Below, piece by piece: positions 1 through 10,180 of a DNA stretch of 64,000 nt (positions are counted from its first letter, which is position 1; every line of letters begins with the position of its first letter). The stretch is taken from positions 1,984,001 to 2,048,000 of the forward strand of contig NZ_SWBM01000001.1 in assembly GCF_005116465.1 (NCBI RefSeq), in the 5' to 3' direction. Source of the DNA: Robertmurraya kyonggiensis (GTDB lineage: Bacteria > Bacillota > Bacilli > Bacillales > Cytobacillaceae). The notes under the pieces are model-generated. The model saw only the letters and a list, made by a program, of their open reading frames with translations, did no database searches and was not told where the DNA came from. A program made the position numbers and the translations under genes.

Positions 1-1668
1 TAAAAGTCGATTGCACAAGGAAGGAATATCCTCTTTTCTATCTCTTAATGGCGGAATATGAATCGGCATTCGATTGAGGCGATAATATAAATCCTCACGG
101 AATGTACCGTTTATGATCCCTTTTTCAATATTAACATTTGTAGCTGCGATGACTCTTACATTGATGGAAATCGGTTTTGTTCCGCCAACTCGGGTAATTT
201 CATTTTCTTGTAGGACTCTTAATAGTTTCGCTTGTGTATTAGCTGATAATTCACCAATCTCATCCAAAAAAATACTACCATTATTGGCTTCTTCAAAAAG
301 CCCTCGTTTCCCGCCTCTCTTTGCTCCTGAGAAAGCACCTTCCTCATATCCAAAAAGTTCACTCTCTAACAAAGATTCTGAAAGAGCCGCACAGTTTACT
401 CGAACGAATTTATTGTACTTTCGATCACTTGCATTATGTATTGCATGGGCAAACAACTCCTTACCCGTACCTGACTCACCACGAAGAAGAACTGTCGCTG
501 GTGTCTTCGCTCCAAGCTTTGCTTGTTCTATCGCTAATTGAAATTCGGTTGAGTCACCAATAATATCTTCAAAGGAATACTTAGCCTCAAGAGTACGAAT
601 AATCTGCCTTGCTCGATTTAATTCTCGATTTAAGTTCTTTATTTCAGACATATCATGTATGACGCCAACACTGCCCTTTAGCTTCCCATCAACAATTACA
701 GGAGCTACATTCACAATTACTTCACGCTTATGAGGACCTAATCGCATGGCAACTCCACGGACAGGCTTCCTTGTCTTTAACACCTGCATATGCATACTCT
801 CGTCGCCTTCTGAGATATCCGCTGTTGCCGGCTGACCGATTACCTCGTCTTCACTTAAACCCGTAATTCGTGTATAGGCGGGATTGATAATAATCCCTTT
901 TCCATATTCATCAACTACAGAAATGGCTTCCTCACTTGACTGAATAACAGCCTCAAGCATTGTTTGGATTTCTTTTTGGTTCGTTAATTCTTCCGCTAGA
1001 TTAACAACCTCGGTGATATCCTTAAACACAGCAAAGGCACCGATTAACTGATGGTTTTCATCAATCATAGGTATACGGGTTGTAATAATTTTCAATCCAT
1101 TTGCAAGGACTTGCTCCTGGTTCGACTCCGGACGACCCGTTCGTATTATCATTGGCAAACGACTTGTCGGAATAACATCTAAAACATTTTGACCAATAAC
1201 GTCACTCTTCTTTACCCCAATCATCTTTGCTGCACTTTTGTTTATCAAAATGATCCGAGTATTCTTATCAACAACAAGCATGCCGTCATCTGTTGCATTA
1301 AAAATCAAATCATGTTTATATGTTTCATTTTCCAGTCTGGTAATAAGCTCTTCCTTTTCCTCAATTAGCTTTGCGATAAGGTAAGCTACACTACCAGGAA
1401 TCAATACCGTATTTCGATTTCTTTTTTCAAGAATCCCTTTAAATACTTCGTCTTTCCCAGTTACCTCGATAATAATATCAATAGGATCATGTAAATGCGC
1501 TGTCCAGTCAGTATCTATTGAAATACCGTGTTCTTTTGCAAATTGCATCCCTGGAGCATTTTCATCAACATCGATGACAACTTTAACATCTAAGACGGCT
1601 GTTTCTTTTAAAATTTTAAGAATGGCCAGACCACCGGTCCCTGCGCCAACAATCATCACCGTTTGCAT
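1..1668 (-). CDS. bkdR: BkdR-type sigma-54-dependent transcriptional activator, C-terminus outside window
   Basis: Enhancer-binding activator for sigma-54 (SigL) RNA polymerase; in Bacillus this family controls branched-chain keto acid degradation genes (ptb-bcd-buk-lpdV-bkd). Translating the minus strand from the ATG at 1668 (AGAGG upstream) gives 556 codons with no stop before the window edge. The order is an N-terminal nucleotide-binding-like stretch (VGAGTGGLA near residue 6), two PAS domains (about 200-440), then the AAA+ domain with Walker A GESGTGKE and the sigma-54 contact loop as GAFSGA instead of the usual GAFTGA. The family is about 690 residues, so the end of the AAA+ domain and the Fis-type HTH lie outside. 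Identity follows from the architecture and the yqzF/yqiK neighbourhood. Confidence 0.9.
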   Translation of the reverse strand, partial: MQTVMIVGAGTGGLAILKILKETAVLDVKVVIDVDENAPGMQFAKEHGISIDTDWTAHLHDPIDIIIEVTGKDEVFKGILEKRNRNTVLIPGSVAYLIAKLIEEKEELITRLENETYKHDLIFNATDDGMLVVDKNTRIILINKSAAKMIGVKKSDVIGQNVLDVIPTSRLPMIIRTGRPESNQEQVLANGLKIITTRIPMIDENHQLIGAFAVFKDITEVVNLAEELTNQKEIQTMLEAVIQSSEEAISVVDEYGKGIIINPAYTRITGLSEDEVIGQPATADISEGDESMHMQVLKTRKPVRGVAMRLGPHKREVIVNVAPVIVDGKLKGSVGVIHDMSEIKNLNRELNRARQIIRTLEAKYSFEDIIGDSTEFQLAIEQAKLGAKTPATVLLRGESGTGKELFAHAIHNASDRKYNKFVRVNCAALSESLLESELFGYEEGAFSGAKRGGKRGLFEEANNGSIFLDEIGELSANTQAKLLRVLQENEITRVGGTKPISINVRVIAATNVNIEKGIINGTFREDLYYRLNRMPIHIPPLRDRKEDIPSLCNRLL

Positions 1669-1929
1669 GATGCCTCTACCGCCTTTAGTTTAATCAGTTC
1701 CATATGGGAAGTGCTAAAAAATTTTAAAGCTCTATGTACATTGCAGAATCTATTTAGTAAGAAAAATTTTTCATGGTAGATGATTCACTCTACCTTGAAT
1801 ATTTTTGCATACATTCTTATTGTAGTGTTTAATTTTCACTTTGACAATTTTTCTTTGGAAAGTTTTCGCCTATTTATGTAGGAAAAGGCATGCTATAATA
1901 TAGGGGAAGAATAAGGAAAGAGGATATTT

Positions 1930-2169
1930 ATGATACGAATCTTTGCGTTATTAATATTGGTCATACCTGGAGCTTTTGCAGCTTATGGAGTGAAATTAAT
2001 GAGGGATATGGTATTCGGAATTACGAATGGTCCTTTCACAGCTTCTTTTCTATGGCTACAATTTCTAGTAGGATTGCTTCTTTTTGTGGCAGGATTAGCC
2101 TTCATTGGAGGATTCATCTTACATCGTGATCGAAAGAAAAACAAAGTACAAGGTCGATTTAAAGCATAA
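1930..2169 (+). CDS. yqzF: DUF2627 small membrane protein YqzF
   Basis: A 79-residue protein starting at ATG after GGAAAGAGG. It has two hydrophobic segments (about residues 4-20 and 38-62) and a basic C-terminus (HRDRKKNKVQ). Its length and sequence match the DUF2627/YqzF family, which is found next to bkdR in Bacillus. It is transcribed divergently from bkdR and convergently with the phosphodiesterase gene, with which it shares a bidirectional terminator. A TATAAT-like hexamer at about 1892 could be its -10 element. Function unknown. Confidence 0.88.
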   Translation: MIRIFALLILVIPGAFAAYGVKLMRDMVFGITNGPFTASFLWLQFLVGLLLFVAGLAFIGGFILHRDRKKNKVQGRFKA

Positions 2170-2206
2170 ATGCTTGGTGAGAATGATTTCACCAAGCATT
2201 TTTTTA
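2168..2206. terminator. Bidirectional rho-independent terminator between yqzF and the phosphodiesterase gene
   Basis: A perfect 11-bp inverted repeat (2170-2180 with 2189-2199) with T-rich flanks on both sides ends both convergent genes. Confidence 0.9.
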
Positions 2207-2929
2207 ATATTGTTTGCGCATTTTTAGCGCTTTTACTGGATCGTCTGTAATAAATGCAGAACAGCCTATTTCAAATAGTCTCCGCATATCTTTCTCTTTA
2301 TTGACTGTATACGGTCTTACTTGAATCCCATATTCTTCTGCTGCTTTAATGATCTCATTCGGTGCAACCTTGTGATTCGGATGCATCCCCTTTGCCTTAA
2401 TCGACTCAGAATAGATCCAAGGCATAAATAGTCCTTCAGCATAAAGAGGCGCTATTTCGATTTCTGGAGCGATTCTATGGCAGTATACAATACTATAATG
2501 ATTAAAAGACGAGATAATGATTCTTTCTGACAGCCCATATTCTCGAATAAGCCCTATTAGAGGTGCCTCAATTTTCATATACGATTCCAGACTACTTTTA
2601 ATTTCAATATTGCATTGAAGCTGGTTTGTTTTGAGCCACTCAAGAACTTCCTTTATGGATGGAATTGGCTCTTTTTTTAATAAGATCTTATGCTGGTAAC
2701 CGGCATCAAGTTTACGTAATTCGTCAAACGTATAATCCTTTACAAACCCAGTTCCATTTGTAGTCCGATCGACTTTATCATCATGAATAACAACAATTTT
2801 GCCATCCTTGGTAAATTGGACATCTAGTTCAATCCCATCAGCACCAGCCTTCTCTGCTTCCTTAAAGGCCTTCATCGTGTTTTCTGGGTATTTAGCAGAA
2901 TATCCGCGGTGTGCAAAAATGAGTGTCAA
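2204..2929 (-). CDS. yqiK: Glycerophosphodiester phosphodiesterase (YqiK-type)
   Basis: Hydrolyses glycerophosphodiesters to glycerol-3-phosphate and an alcohol. The 241-residue TIM-barrel protein shows the family signature: HRG at residue 7, ENT near 17, ELDV with the acidic metal ligands near 39, and the catalytic HDD near 50. There is no signal peptide, so it is predicted to be cytoplasmic, unlike secreted GlpQ. The start is TTG at 2929, set by GAAGGAGG 8 bases upstream. Its position between spo0A and bkdR matches yqiK of B. subtilis. Confidence 0.9.
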   Translation of the reverse strand: MTLIFAHRGYSAKYPENTMKAFKEAEKAGADGIELDVQFTKDGKIVVIHDDKVDRTTNGTGFVKDYTFDELRKLDAGYQHKILLKKEPIPSIKEVLEWLKTNQLQCNIEIKSSLESYMKIEAPLIGLIREYGLSERIIISSFNHYSIVYCHRIAPEIEIAPLYAEGLFMPWIYSESIKAKGMHPNHKVAPNEIIKAAEEYGIQVRPYTVNKEKDMRRLFEIGCSAFITDDPVKALKMRKQY

Positions 2930-2972
2930 TCAAATTACCTCCTTCAAGTCTCAGAGCATCGCCCGAACTTTT

Positions 2973-4547
2973 TTATTCGTACTGCATTATACTCCCTGTC
3001 ACATAAAAAGTACCCATGACGGAGGATGCAATTTTTTTACCTGCGTTTTTGATTTCCAAAAATGTTCCAGGATAGGCAACCTTTTTAATGGTAACCTCTC
3101 CTTCTCCTTTTATTTCAAGGAGATTTGCAACATATTTACATTTGTCATCAAGCTTCGAAAGGCTAGACAATCTTTGATCGAATTCATCCTGCATTATTTG
3201 TAGCTGACTGTCTTCTTCTTTTCTTCTTGAAGAGTTTTCAAAGGCATCGATTCGTTTTTTTAATGTTTCAAAAGCAGTTAATTCCTTTTTGTACTCTTGA
3301 AGCATTTCTTCCAGCTGTTCTGTTAAAATGGAACGGTTGAATCCTTCAATATGTATAAATGTTTTTCTTTCCATACTATTTCCAATAATAGCAGCTACAA
3401 CCTTCCCCTTCGCTTCAAGCTTCCCACCAATTATTTTCCCGTGTCTTTCTTCAGTAAGAATATGGCGTGCATTTATGGAACTTCCAATCGCATAATATCC
3501 AATATGAATGTCCTCTTTCGCAACAAGATGACTGTCATTGGCATGCTTGAGGAAAATATTTTTACCAGCCTTAACCTTCGATGCACCCTGTCCAAAAATG
3601 CCACCTTTAATAAAAATATCACCATTTTGCGATGTAATTGATTTAATCCCGCTAAGTCCCATCTCACCAAGAATCGAGATATCTTTAGTGGCTGCGACTG
3701 AAAATCCCGGTTGGACTATTCCTCGAATGGTCACACTTCCGTCAAAAATAATATTCCCTGTTTCGATCCCTACATCTCCATCGATTCTCAGATGATCACC
3801 AACGGAAATTTTTCCTTGCTCAAATGAAACGACCCCATCAATCATGGCCCTTAGAACAATTTTACCGCCGTCTTCTACCTCTTCGACAACGGACTTTCGG
3901 TCGTACAGGAGTTTGAGATCTCGTCCCTTTTTAGGCACAACCATCTCACCAGTTATTGTTCGACCAGAAGTCCCATTTGTAGCTGGGATTTTTTCGCCGA
4001 GCCAATCCCCCTTTTTCACTTCATCGATAAAGTTCATATCATAATAATCCGCTGTACCGTCCTGACGAATCGTAGGTTTTCTTTCAGATAGAGAGAAATA
4101 ACGAATCTGGGCGTCCTTCCCATCAATTGGTTGAACTCCGCGAGCGATAAGTATTTCCTGCTGAGGACGAAGTCCGTCTTGTAACCTATCAACTAGAATC
4201 CCTTCAGTTACTTTGTTATCATGTATTGTTTTCAGAATTTCTCCGACATAAAATTCTCTTCTATCGTCCAAATCCGCCTGGGTACAATTCAATACGATGG
4301 AAGCTTCCATTTTATCTTCTGAAACGGATAAACAAATAAGAGGTAAGTTTTCACCAATTTCAACTCTGACATTTGATGCTAAAACGAGCGCTTCTTGAAG
4401 ATTTTTGTCTTGAGTAATCTTAATTGTTGGAATCTCACGAATGATTTCAAGAAAATGCCTTAGTAAAAAACCTCTCTTAAAAACGGTTACACAAATAGAA
4501 TGATGTTCTTCTTCGATCAAGATATATTCATTTTTAAATTTTTCCAT
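2973..4547 (-). CDS. FapA-family (DUF342) polymer-binding protein
   Basis: About 524 residues when started at the ATG at 4547 (AAAGG upstream); the frame stays open 55 codons further, but that stretch lacks a good ribosome site. The N-terminal part (to about 190) is an alpha/beta region. The middle (about 220-400) has the glycine-rich repeats with regularly spaced Val/Ile (GDVGIETGNIIFDGSVTIRG and following) of the right-handed beta-helix in FapA/DUF342 proteins. The C-terminus (about 400-480) is coiled coil. The name comes from a flagellar protein of Vibrio, but the Bacillus role is unknown. It sits just downstream of the spo0A terminator, so it probably has its own promoter. Confidence 0.82.
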   Translation of the reverse strand: MEKFKNEYILIEEEHHSICVTVFKRGFLLRHFLEIIREIPTIKITQDKNLQEALVLASNVRVEIGENLPLICLSVSEDKMEASIVLNCTQADLDDRREFYVGEILKTIHDNKVTEGILVDRLQDGLRPQQEILIARGVQPIDGKDAQIRYFSLSERKPTIRQDGTADYYDMNFIDEVKKGDWLGEKIPATNGTSGRTITGEMVVPKKGRDLKLLYDRKSVVEEVEDGGKIVLRAMIDGVVSFEQGKISVGDHLRIDGDVGIETGNIIFDGSVTIRGIVQPGFSVAATKDISILGEMGLSGIKSITSQNGDIFIKGGIFGQGASKVKAGKNIFLKHANDSHLVAKEDIHIGYYAIGSSINARHILTEERHGKIIGGKLEAKGKVVAAIIGNSMERKTFIHIEGFNRSILTEQLEEMLQEYKKELTAFETLKKRIDAFENSSRRKEEDSQLQIMQDEFDQRLSSLSKLDDKCKYVANLLEIKGEGEVTIKKVAYPGTFLEIKNAGKKIASSVMGTFYVTGSIMQYE

Positions 4548-4693
4548 TTGAAAGTACCTTTCAAAAATAAAAGTTCTAACTTCAGTATAAATCAATAATT
4601 GTAGAAATTGTATGAAAAAATAGTTCTCTTTTCTCAAACCTATTTCTTTAGAACCAATATTTAAGTAATGTTTAGGATTTTTTAAATAACTCA

Positions 4694-4722
4694 ACAAAAT
4701 AAAAGACGCCATTTCGGCGCCT
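4694..4722 (-). terminator. spo0A terminator
   Basis: On the minus strand a 7-bp stem (4704-4710 with 4716-4722, one G-U pair) with loop GAAAT is followed by TTTTATTTT. It lies just after the spo0A stop. Confidence 0.85.
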
Positions 4723-4744
4723 AATACCTATATTCCTATTCCTT

Positions 4745-5539
4745 TCAAGAAGCCTTATGCTCCAAGCGCAATTTATCTGCAACCATTGCGATAAACTCTG
4801 AGTTTGTTGGTTTCGCCTTAGACATAGATACTGTATACCCAAATAAAGACGAAATAGAATCAATGTTCCCACGGCTCCATGCTACTTCAATTGCATGGCG
4901 GATGGCGCGTTCAACGCGGCTCGCTGTTGTATTGTACTTTTTCGCAATATCTGGATAAAGCACTTTTGTAATTGAACCCAATAATTCAATATCTTTATAC
5001 ACCATAGAAATCGCTTCACGTAAATATAAATAACCTTTGATATGTGCTGGTACACCAATTTCGTGAATAATGCTTGTAATGCTTGCATCAAGGTTCTTTG
5101 GTTTTTCTTCTACAACCAATCTTGACGCATTTGTTAACATCGGTTTTCTCATTACAGGACTTGGTCTACCGCTAACTTGACGGATATGATTTCCTAAATG
5201 CTCTAAGTCAAATGGCTTCAAAATAAAATAAGAAGCTCCTAGCTCAACTGCTTTCTTTGTTACATCCTCTTGTCCGAAAGCTGTAAGCATAATCACACTA
5301 GGTAGAGAATTCTTTTTCAATTCCCGCACTCGTTCTAGAACCGCTAATCCATCTAAATGAGGCATGATAATATCTAAAACAAGAACATCAGGGTCAGTTT
5401 CAGCCAAAACCTCGAGGCATTCCTGACCATTGTGGGCAACACCCACAACTTCCATATCTTCTTGCGAAGATACATAATCCTCTAACAGACCCACTAGTTC
5501 TCGATTGTCATCTACGATACAAACTTTTATTTTCTTCAC
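4745..5539 (-). CDS. spo0A: Stage 0 sporulation master regulator Spo0A
   Basis: Response regulator that ends the sporulation phosphorelay and binds 0A boxes. The 264-residue protein has a receiver domain (1-125: acidic pocket DD at 10-11, phosphoacceptor D56 in VLDIIMP, T in MLTAFG, K in ILKPF). A variable linker leads to the Spo0A C-terminal DNA-binding domain, including the conserved recognition region [17 protein letters not shown]. The ATG at 5539 follows a strong GAGGAGG site. The upstream region carries a sigma-H-like promoter and 0A boxes, indicating the usual autoregulation. spoIVB lies upstream in the same direction, as in Bacillus. Confidence 0.98.
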   Translation of the reverse strand: MKKIKVCIVDDNRELVGLLEDYVSSQEDMEVVGVAHNGQECLEVLAETDPDVLVLDIIMPHLDGLAVLERVRELKKNSLPSVIMLTAFGQEDVTKKAVELGASYFILKPFDLEHLGNHIRQVSGRPSPVMRKPMLTNASRLVVEEKPKNLDASITSIIHEIGVPAHIKGYLYLREAISMVYKDIELLGSITKVLYPDIAKKYNTTASRVERAIRHAIEVAWSRGNIDSISSLFGYTVSMSKAKPTNSEFIAMVADKLRLEHKAS

Positions 5540-5611
5540 GTACAGTTTCCTCCTCGACCTTTTGAGTTTCTCGTCTCTTATTGAAATGTCTATATTTCTA
5601 TTCTAATTATT

Positions 5612-5643
5612 CAATTCGACAAAGCCAATAAAAATCCTCTTCA
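5612..5643 (-). promoter_or_regulatory. Sigma-H-type promoter with overlapping 0A box upstream of spo0A
   Basis: The minus strand reads AGAGGATTTT (sigma-H -35, consensus RnAGGAwww), about 12 bp later GTCGAATTG (-10, RnnGAATww). The TGTCGAA at 5615-5621 is a consensus 0A box lying on the -10. This matches the known sporulation promoter arrangement of spo0A. Assigned by motif only. Confidence 0.7.
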
Positions 5644-5746
5644 TTTTTTAATTTTTTCTACGAAATTGATTAAAATCTTTAATTTTCTCCCGTTTTCTTG
5701 TATTTTCGACTTGTTTCGTCAGTTGATTTTTTCTTTCACATCATTT

Positions 5747-5753
5747 TGTCGAA
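5747..5753 (+). promoter_or_regulatory. Upstream 0A box of spo0A
   Basis: A second exact TGTCGAA heptamer about 130 bp upstream of the first, in opposite orientation. Spo0A autoregulation in B. subtilis uses several such boxes. Confidence 0.5.
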
Positions 5754-5773
5754 AAATCTTTATTTTTAACGGA

Positions 5774-5800
5774 AGAAAAAGGCGGAAAAATTCCCGCCTA
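5774..5800 (-). terminator. spoIVB terminator
   Basis: The stem AGGCGGG/CCGCCT (5780-5785 with 5793-5799) is followed by TTTTTCTT on the minus strand. Its core resembles the GGCGGAA-N-TTCCGCC units of the dispersed repeats at about 19.0 and 30.9 kb. Confidence 0.75.
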
Positions 5801-5821
5801 TCTTCTCTGACCAGCTTTTAA

Positions 5822-7114
5822 TTAACTCGCTTTTTGTTCTTCTTTTTCATAAATATCGATTCCTGCCTCGTTTAACATCCATTCAATGTGGACTCCGTAT
5901 CCTGAAGTCGGATCATTAACAAATACGTGAGTGACCGCTCCAACAACCTTTCCGTCCTGAATAATCGGACTACCTGACATCCCTTGAACAATCCCTCCTG
6001 TTTTTTCAAGGAGCTCCTTGTCCGTTACCTTAATGACCATGCCTTTAGTTGCCGGAAACTTTTGTGGAATCGTACTGACAATTTCTATATCAAATGGCTT
6101 TACTTCATCATTATCAACTACTGTCAGTATTTGAGCAGGACCTTCTTTTACTTGATGGGATAAAGCAATTGGTAAAGCTTTATCCATAACTCCATTTTCA
6201 ATTTCCCGATTAAGCGTACCGAAAATCCCAAAAGGGCTGTTCCGTGTGATGTCACCAATTACTTCTTTATCTGAAGAGAACCTAGCCAGTTTCTCACCGG
6301 GATCCCCATTGCTTCCTTTTTCAATAGACGTAACAGTAGAGCGGACAATTTGTCCATCTTCTACAACAATTGGCTTTTTCGTGTCCATATCTGAAATGAC
6401 ATGGCCTAAAGCCCCATAGCGTTTTGATTGAGGATGATAAAACGTCATCGTCCCAATTCCCGCAGCTGAATCTCGAATATAGAGACCGAGCTTATATTTT
6501 TCTTCCCCTTTTTCTTTCTGAGGTTTTAACTCTGTTGATATTTTACCACTCTCACGGCTAATTTCAAGCTTAAGTGGTTTACCGGATTCTCCTGCTTCTT
6601 GCACAAATGGAGCTACATCTGACATTTTTTCAATTTGTTTTCCGTTAATCTTTGTAATAATGTCTCCAACTTTGATTCCTGCCGCTTCTCCAGGCGACTG
6701 CTTTCCTTCTTGCGTATTTACTTGATGGTGCCCGACCACAAGCACCCCTACAGTATTTAGCTTTACACCAATTGATTGTCCACCTGGGATTACTTTAAAA
6801 TCCTTTAAAACATTTACATCAACCTTTTTAATCGGAAATCCAGCTAACTCTAAGAGCATCTCATTTTTTCCATACTTTTTCGCATTTAAGGAAACGGTAT
6901 TGTCCACATCATCAACCGACACACTAAGATGATCATCTTTTACCTCTGCCGAGACAGGCTGTGATTTTTGAAAAGAAAACTCTTGTCCTTCAAATAAAGT
7001 AATTTCTTTCGGTAATTGAATATATTGTTGAACTGGTTTGGAAAATCCAATTGCAACGATTGAAACAAGGAGAATTCCACCAATTATTTTTCTAAGAAGT
7101 TCAAAACTCAACAT
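5822..7114 (-). CDS. spoIVB: SpoIVB serine peptidase
   Basis: Forespore-secreted protease that starts sigma-K activation by cleaving SpoIVFA. The 430-residue protein starts at the ATG at 7114 (GAGGAGAG upstream); ten upstream codons in frame lack an SD. An N-terminal membrane anchor (about 7-25) is followed by a PDZ domain (about 110-190, including [16 protein letters not shown]). The SA-clan peptidase domain has His in LGHVISD and the nucleophilic Ser in GMSGSPI near the C-terminus. B. subtilis SpoIVB is 426 residues. It lies between recN and spo0A as in Bacillus. Confidence 0.96.
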   Translation of the reverse strand: MLSFELLRKIIGGILLVSIVAIGFSKPVQQYIQLPKEITLFEGQEFSFQKSQPVSAEVKDDHLSVSVDDVDNTVSLNAKKYGKNEMLLELAGFPIKKVDVNVLKDFKVIPGGQSIGVKLNTVGVLVVGHHQVNTQEGKQSPGEAAGIKVGDIITKINGKQIEKMSDVAPFVQEAGESGKPLKLEISRESGKISTELKPQKEKGEEKYKLGLYIRDSAAGIGTMTFYHPQSKRYGALGHVISDMDTKKPIVVEDGQIVRSTVTSIEKGSNGDPGEKLARFSSDKEVIGDITRNSPFGIFGTLNREIENGVMDKALPIALSHQVKEGPAQILTVVDNDEVKPFDIEIVSTIPQKFPATKGMVIKVTDKELLEKTGGIVQGMSGSPIIQDGKVVGAVTHVFVNDPTSGYGVHIEWMLNEAGIDIYEKEEQKAS

Positions 7115-7210
7115 CTTCACTCTCCTCGCTTCTAGTCCACACACTCACTCTTTAATGGCTACATCATTAATTTTGCCTGCTTCAGACTCATTTATAACCA
7201 GAAGACATAT

Positions 7211-7240
7211 AAAAAAGCTACCCAATCTGGGTAGCTTTTC
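7211..7240 (-). terminator. recN terminator
   Basis: The stem AAAAGCTACCC/GGGTAGCTTTT with loop AATCT, then T-rich sequence, directly follows the recN stop. Confidence 0.9.
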
Positions 7241-8927
7241 AAATTATTTTAATTTCTTTCGCTAATTGGAGCAGTTCCTTGGCATGTTCTTTTGTTAAAT
7301 CCGTAATTTCAACACCCGAAATCATTCGTCCAATTTCACTGATTTTTTCATTTTCTTCCAGTTTTTTCACAGATGTTCTTGTTCTACCATCCAAGATATT
7401 TTTTGCAATATAAAGATGGGTATCCGCCATTGCTGCAACCTGTGGCAAATGAGAAATACAAAGAACTTGCGAATCAACAGAGACATGATAAATTTTTTCA
7501 GCGATGGCTTGTGCAACTCTTCCACTCACACCAGTATCCACTTCATCAAAAATAATCGACGTAACACCTTGATGCTTGGAGAAGATACTCTTTAATGCAA
7601 GCATGATTCTTGAAAGCTCTCCTCCAGAAGCCGTTTTCGAAAGTTGCTTTAACGGTTCTCCTGGATTCGTGGATAAATAAAATTCAACTTTATCTGAACC
7701 AACTGGAGTAAAATTTTCGTAATCACTTTTGAATCGAACCTCAAACACGGTCTTTTCCATATAGAGCTCTTTAAGTTCCTTATGAATAAGATCCGTTAAT
7801 TCTCCGGCATATTTCTGTCTGATGTTGCTTAATTCACGTGCCTCGACTGCAAGATCCTTCTTAATGATTGAAAGTTCTTTCTGTAATTTTTCAATATGGG
7901 TTTCTTTATTTTGTAAGGTTTCTAATTCCTCTTCAATTTTTGCCCCATATTCTAAAATTTCTTCAATGGTTTTTCCGTATTTACGCTTTAATTGATTGAT
8001 TTCATTCAATCGTTCTTCAATATTGCTTAACCTCTCAGGATCAAACTCTAAGGAATCAAGCTCATTACGTAAGCTTCTCATAACATCTTCAAGCTGATAA
8101 AAGCTATTGGACACCGTTTCAGCTGTTTCCTTATATTCTGTGTCAATGGAGGCTGCATCCTCTAAATGGCTCATAGCAAGTCCTAGCCAATCAAGCCCTT
8201 TATTATCTCCTTGAAGGGCAGAATAACTTAGATTGATGGCTTCATGAAGTTTTTCGTAATTACTCAATCTTCTCTTTTCTTCGATGAGCTCTTCATCTTC
8301 ATTTAACTTTAGATTAGCATTTTGAATTTCATCTAGCTGAAAAGAAAGCAAATCCAAACGATGCGCCATTTGTTGTTCATTTTCACTTAAGTCTTTAAGT
8401 CTTTTTAATGTTTCTACATACGATTGATAAATGCTTATGTATTCCTGTGAGACAAGTTCAATCTCTTCTCCACCAAATTGGTCAAGCAAAGATAGATGCT
8501 TAGTTTCATCCATCAATTCTTGATGCTCATGTTGTCCATGAATATCCACAAGTGTGCTTCCAATTTCTCTAAGAGTAGAAATGGTCACAAGCTTCCCATT
8601 GATCCTACATACGCTTTTTCCACTTTTGGAAATCTCCCGTCGTAAAACAATCATTCCTTCTTCAACATCGATACCAAATTCCTCTGCCCTTGCGAATAAA
8701 GGATGGTTGTCACTATCGATTTGAAATAGTCCTTCGATTTCTGTTTTATCTTTCCCATGGCGGACAAATTCAGACGAGCCTCTTCCACCAACTATTAAAT
8801 GAATCGCATCAATGATAATCGATTTCCCTGCACCCGTTTCCCCAGAAAGTACGGTCAACCCTTTTTCAAAGGAAATGGAGAGTTCTTCAATTATCGCAAA
8901 ATTTTTGATGGATAATTCACTAAGCAT
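7239..8927 (-). CDS. recN: DNA repair protein RecN
   Basis: SMC-like ATPase that acts early at DNA double-strand breaks. The 562-residue protein starts at the ATG at 8927, placed by GAGGTG; a GTG three codons earlier overlaps the SD. It has Walker A GETGAGKSIIID near residue 30 and two coiled-coil arms (about 155-220 and 265-370). The C-terminal half carries the signature LSKTASGGELSR and Walker B SIIFDEVDTGVSG. The gene follows ahrC with an 18-bp gap, so the two are probably co-transcribed, as in B. subtilis. Confidence 0.97.
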   Translation of the reverse strand: MLSELSIKNFAIIEELSISFEKGLTVLSGETGAGKSIIIDAIHLIVGGRGSSEFVRHGKDKTEIEGLFQIDSDNHPLFARAEEFGIDVEEGMIVLRREISKSGKSVCRINGKLVTISTLREIGSTLVDIHGQHEHQELMDETKHLSLLDQFGGEEIELVSQEYISIYQSYVETLKRLKDLSENEQQMAHRLDLLSFQLDEIQNANLKLNEDEELIEEKRRLSNYEKLHEAINLSYSALQGDNKGLDWLGLAMSHLEDAASIDTEYKETAETVSNSFYQLEDVMRSLRNELDSLEFDPERLSNIEERLNEINQLKRKYGKTIEEILEYGAKIEEELETLQNKETHIEKLQKELSIIKKDLAVEARELSNIRQKYAGELTDLIHKELKELYMEKTVFEVRFKSDYENFTPVGSDKVEFYLSTNPGEPLKQLSKTASGGELSRIMLALKSIFSKHQGVTSIIFDEVDTGVSGRVAQAIAEKIYHVSVDSQVLCISHLPQVAAMADTHLYIAKNILDGRTRTSVKKLEENEKISEIGRMISGVEITDLTKEHAKELLQLAKEIKII

Positions 8928-8944
8928 GAATGTCACCTCGAGAT

Positions 8945-9394
8945 TTATAACATTTCAAGAAAACGAGCCTGTATTCCTTCTGTCTCGGCTTCTGATTTAC
9001 AAATAATCAAAATCGTATCGTCACCACAGATGGTCCCAAGAATTTCTTCCCAATCAAGATTATCAATGAGAGCACCGATGGCCATAGCATTTCCCGGAAG
9101 AGTCTTCATGACTAACAAATGACCTGCATGATCAATTCTGACAAATGCATCCATTAGATTTCTTTTAAGCTTCTGTAACGGGTTAAAACGTTGGTCAGCT
9201 GGGAGGCTATATTTGTAGCGTCCATCCATGAGAGGTACTTTAACTAAGTGAAGTTCCTTAATATCTCTTGAAACAGTTGCCTGTGTCACGTTAAATCCAG
9301 CGCTTTTCAGTTGATCAACTAAATCATCCTGCGTTTCAATATCATTATTCGTAATAATTTCACGTATTTTAATATGTCTTTGACCTTTATTCAT
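8945..9394 (-). CDS. ahrC: Arginine repressor AhrC/ArgR
   Basis: Arginine-dependent hexameric regulator that represses arginine biosynthesis and activates catabolism. The 149-residue protein has an N-terminal winged helix (1-70, including [16 protein letters not shown]) and a C-terminal oligomerisation and arginine-binding domain with the motif [13 protein letters not shown]. The start ATG follows GAGGTGATGG. Its place upstream of recN is conserved in Bacillus. Confidence 0.97.
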   Translation of the reverse strand: MNKGQRHIKIREIITNNDIETQDDLVDQLKSAGFNVTQATVSRDIKELHLVKVPLMDGRYKYSLPADQRFNPLQKLKRNLMDAFVRIDHAGHLLVMKTLPGNAMAIGALIDNLDWEEILGTICGDDTILIICKSEAETEGIQARFLEML

Positions 9395-9613
9395 ACCATC
9401 ACCTCAAGTATTATACAATCCTACTCTTTGCTGTTATGTATTCCCTAATATGTTAGCGGAATTTCGTAAGAATGTATACTTTTTCGTATATTTATTCGGC
9501 AATTCCTGACAAAATCCTCTATATTTGCTTAAAAAAGATTTAGAACACAAATAAAATTGAAAGGTTATGATATACTTAATACGAACGTATATTCTATTAT
9601 AAAGGAGAAAAAC

Positions 9614-10144
9614 ATGAAACACAATCGAAATGTCGTATTATTCATAGCGTCGAGTTTAGACGGATATATTGCCACAAAAGACGATTCTCTTGATTGGCTT
9701 TTTAAAGTGGAAGGGAAAGGAGACAACGGCTATTCTGAGTTTTATGAAACAGTAGACACAGTTGTAATGGGGAAGAAAACGTATGATTGGCTTTTGAAGC
9801 ATGACCTCGAAGAATTTCCATATAAAAACAAAGCATGCTATGTTTTTACACAATCAGCCACCGAAGATACTGAAGATGTAAGGTTTGTAAACGAAGATGT
9901 CGTTCAATTTACGAATACACTTAGGGCTCAAGAAGGAAAAAACATATGGATTGTCGGTGGAGGCGAGTTATTGCATTCCTTCATAAAGAAAAAATTAGTC
10001 GATGAAATGATCATAACAGTTGCTCCGCAAATTATCGGTGAAGGAATTCCGTTATTTAAAGCTGGTGATTATCAAATCGACCTTACATTAAAAGGGACAA
10101 GGACGTTTAATCAGTTTGTTGAATTGCACTACATTGTGAATTAG
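9614..10144 (+). CDS. RibD C-terminal/dihydrofolate reductase-like reductase
   Basis: A 176-residue NAD(P)H-binding protein of the DHFR/RibD-C superfamily. The N-terminal strand and loop VVLFIASSLDGYIA, the motif VVMGKKTYDW and the GGGELLHSFI turn (about 118-127) are typical. The start ATG at 9614 is placed by AAAGGAG; the frame continues upstream without an SD. This group is usually annotated dihydrofolate reductase family protein and its substrate is rarely known. It is alone on the plus strand between ahrC and tlyA, where B. subtilis has no such gene. The palindrome ATACGAACGTAT at about 9578 could be an operator. Confidence 0.85.
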   Translation: MKHNRNVVLFIASSLDGYIATKDDSLDWLFKVEGKGDNGYSEFYETVDTVVMGKKTYDWLLKHDLEEFPYKNKACYVFTQSATEDTEDVRFVNEDVVQFTNTLRAQEGKNIWIVGGGELLHSFIKKKLVDEMIITVAPQIIGEGIPLFKAGDYQIDLTLKGTRTFNQFVELHYIVN

Positions 10145-10149
10145 AAGGA

Positions 10150-10180
10150 TAAAAAGCAGCCCAATCGGACTGCTCAATTT
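10150..10180. terminator. Bidirectional terminator between the reductase gene and tlyA
   Basis: The stem AGCAGYCC/GGRCTGCT (10155-10161 with 10167-10174) with a T tract on the minus strand and a weaker one on the plus strand lies between convergent genes. Confidence 0.8.

Noticed and set aside
113-541. Plus-strand frame over bkdR
   Set aside because: Antisense shadow of the AAA+ domain; no ribosome site or family resemblance. The same applies to most short frames opposite long genes, such as 2799-3203, 11255-11632 and 44098-44487.
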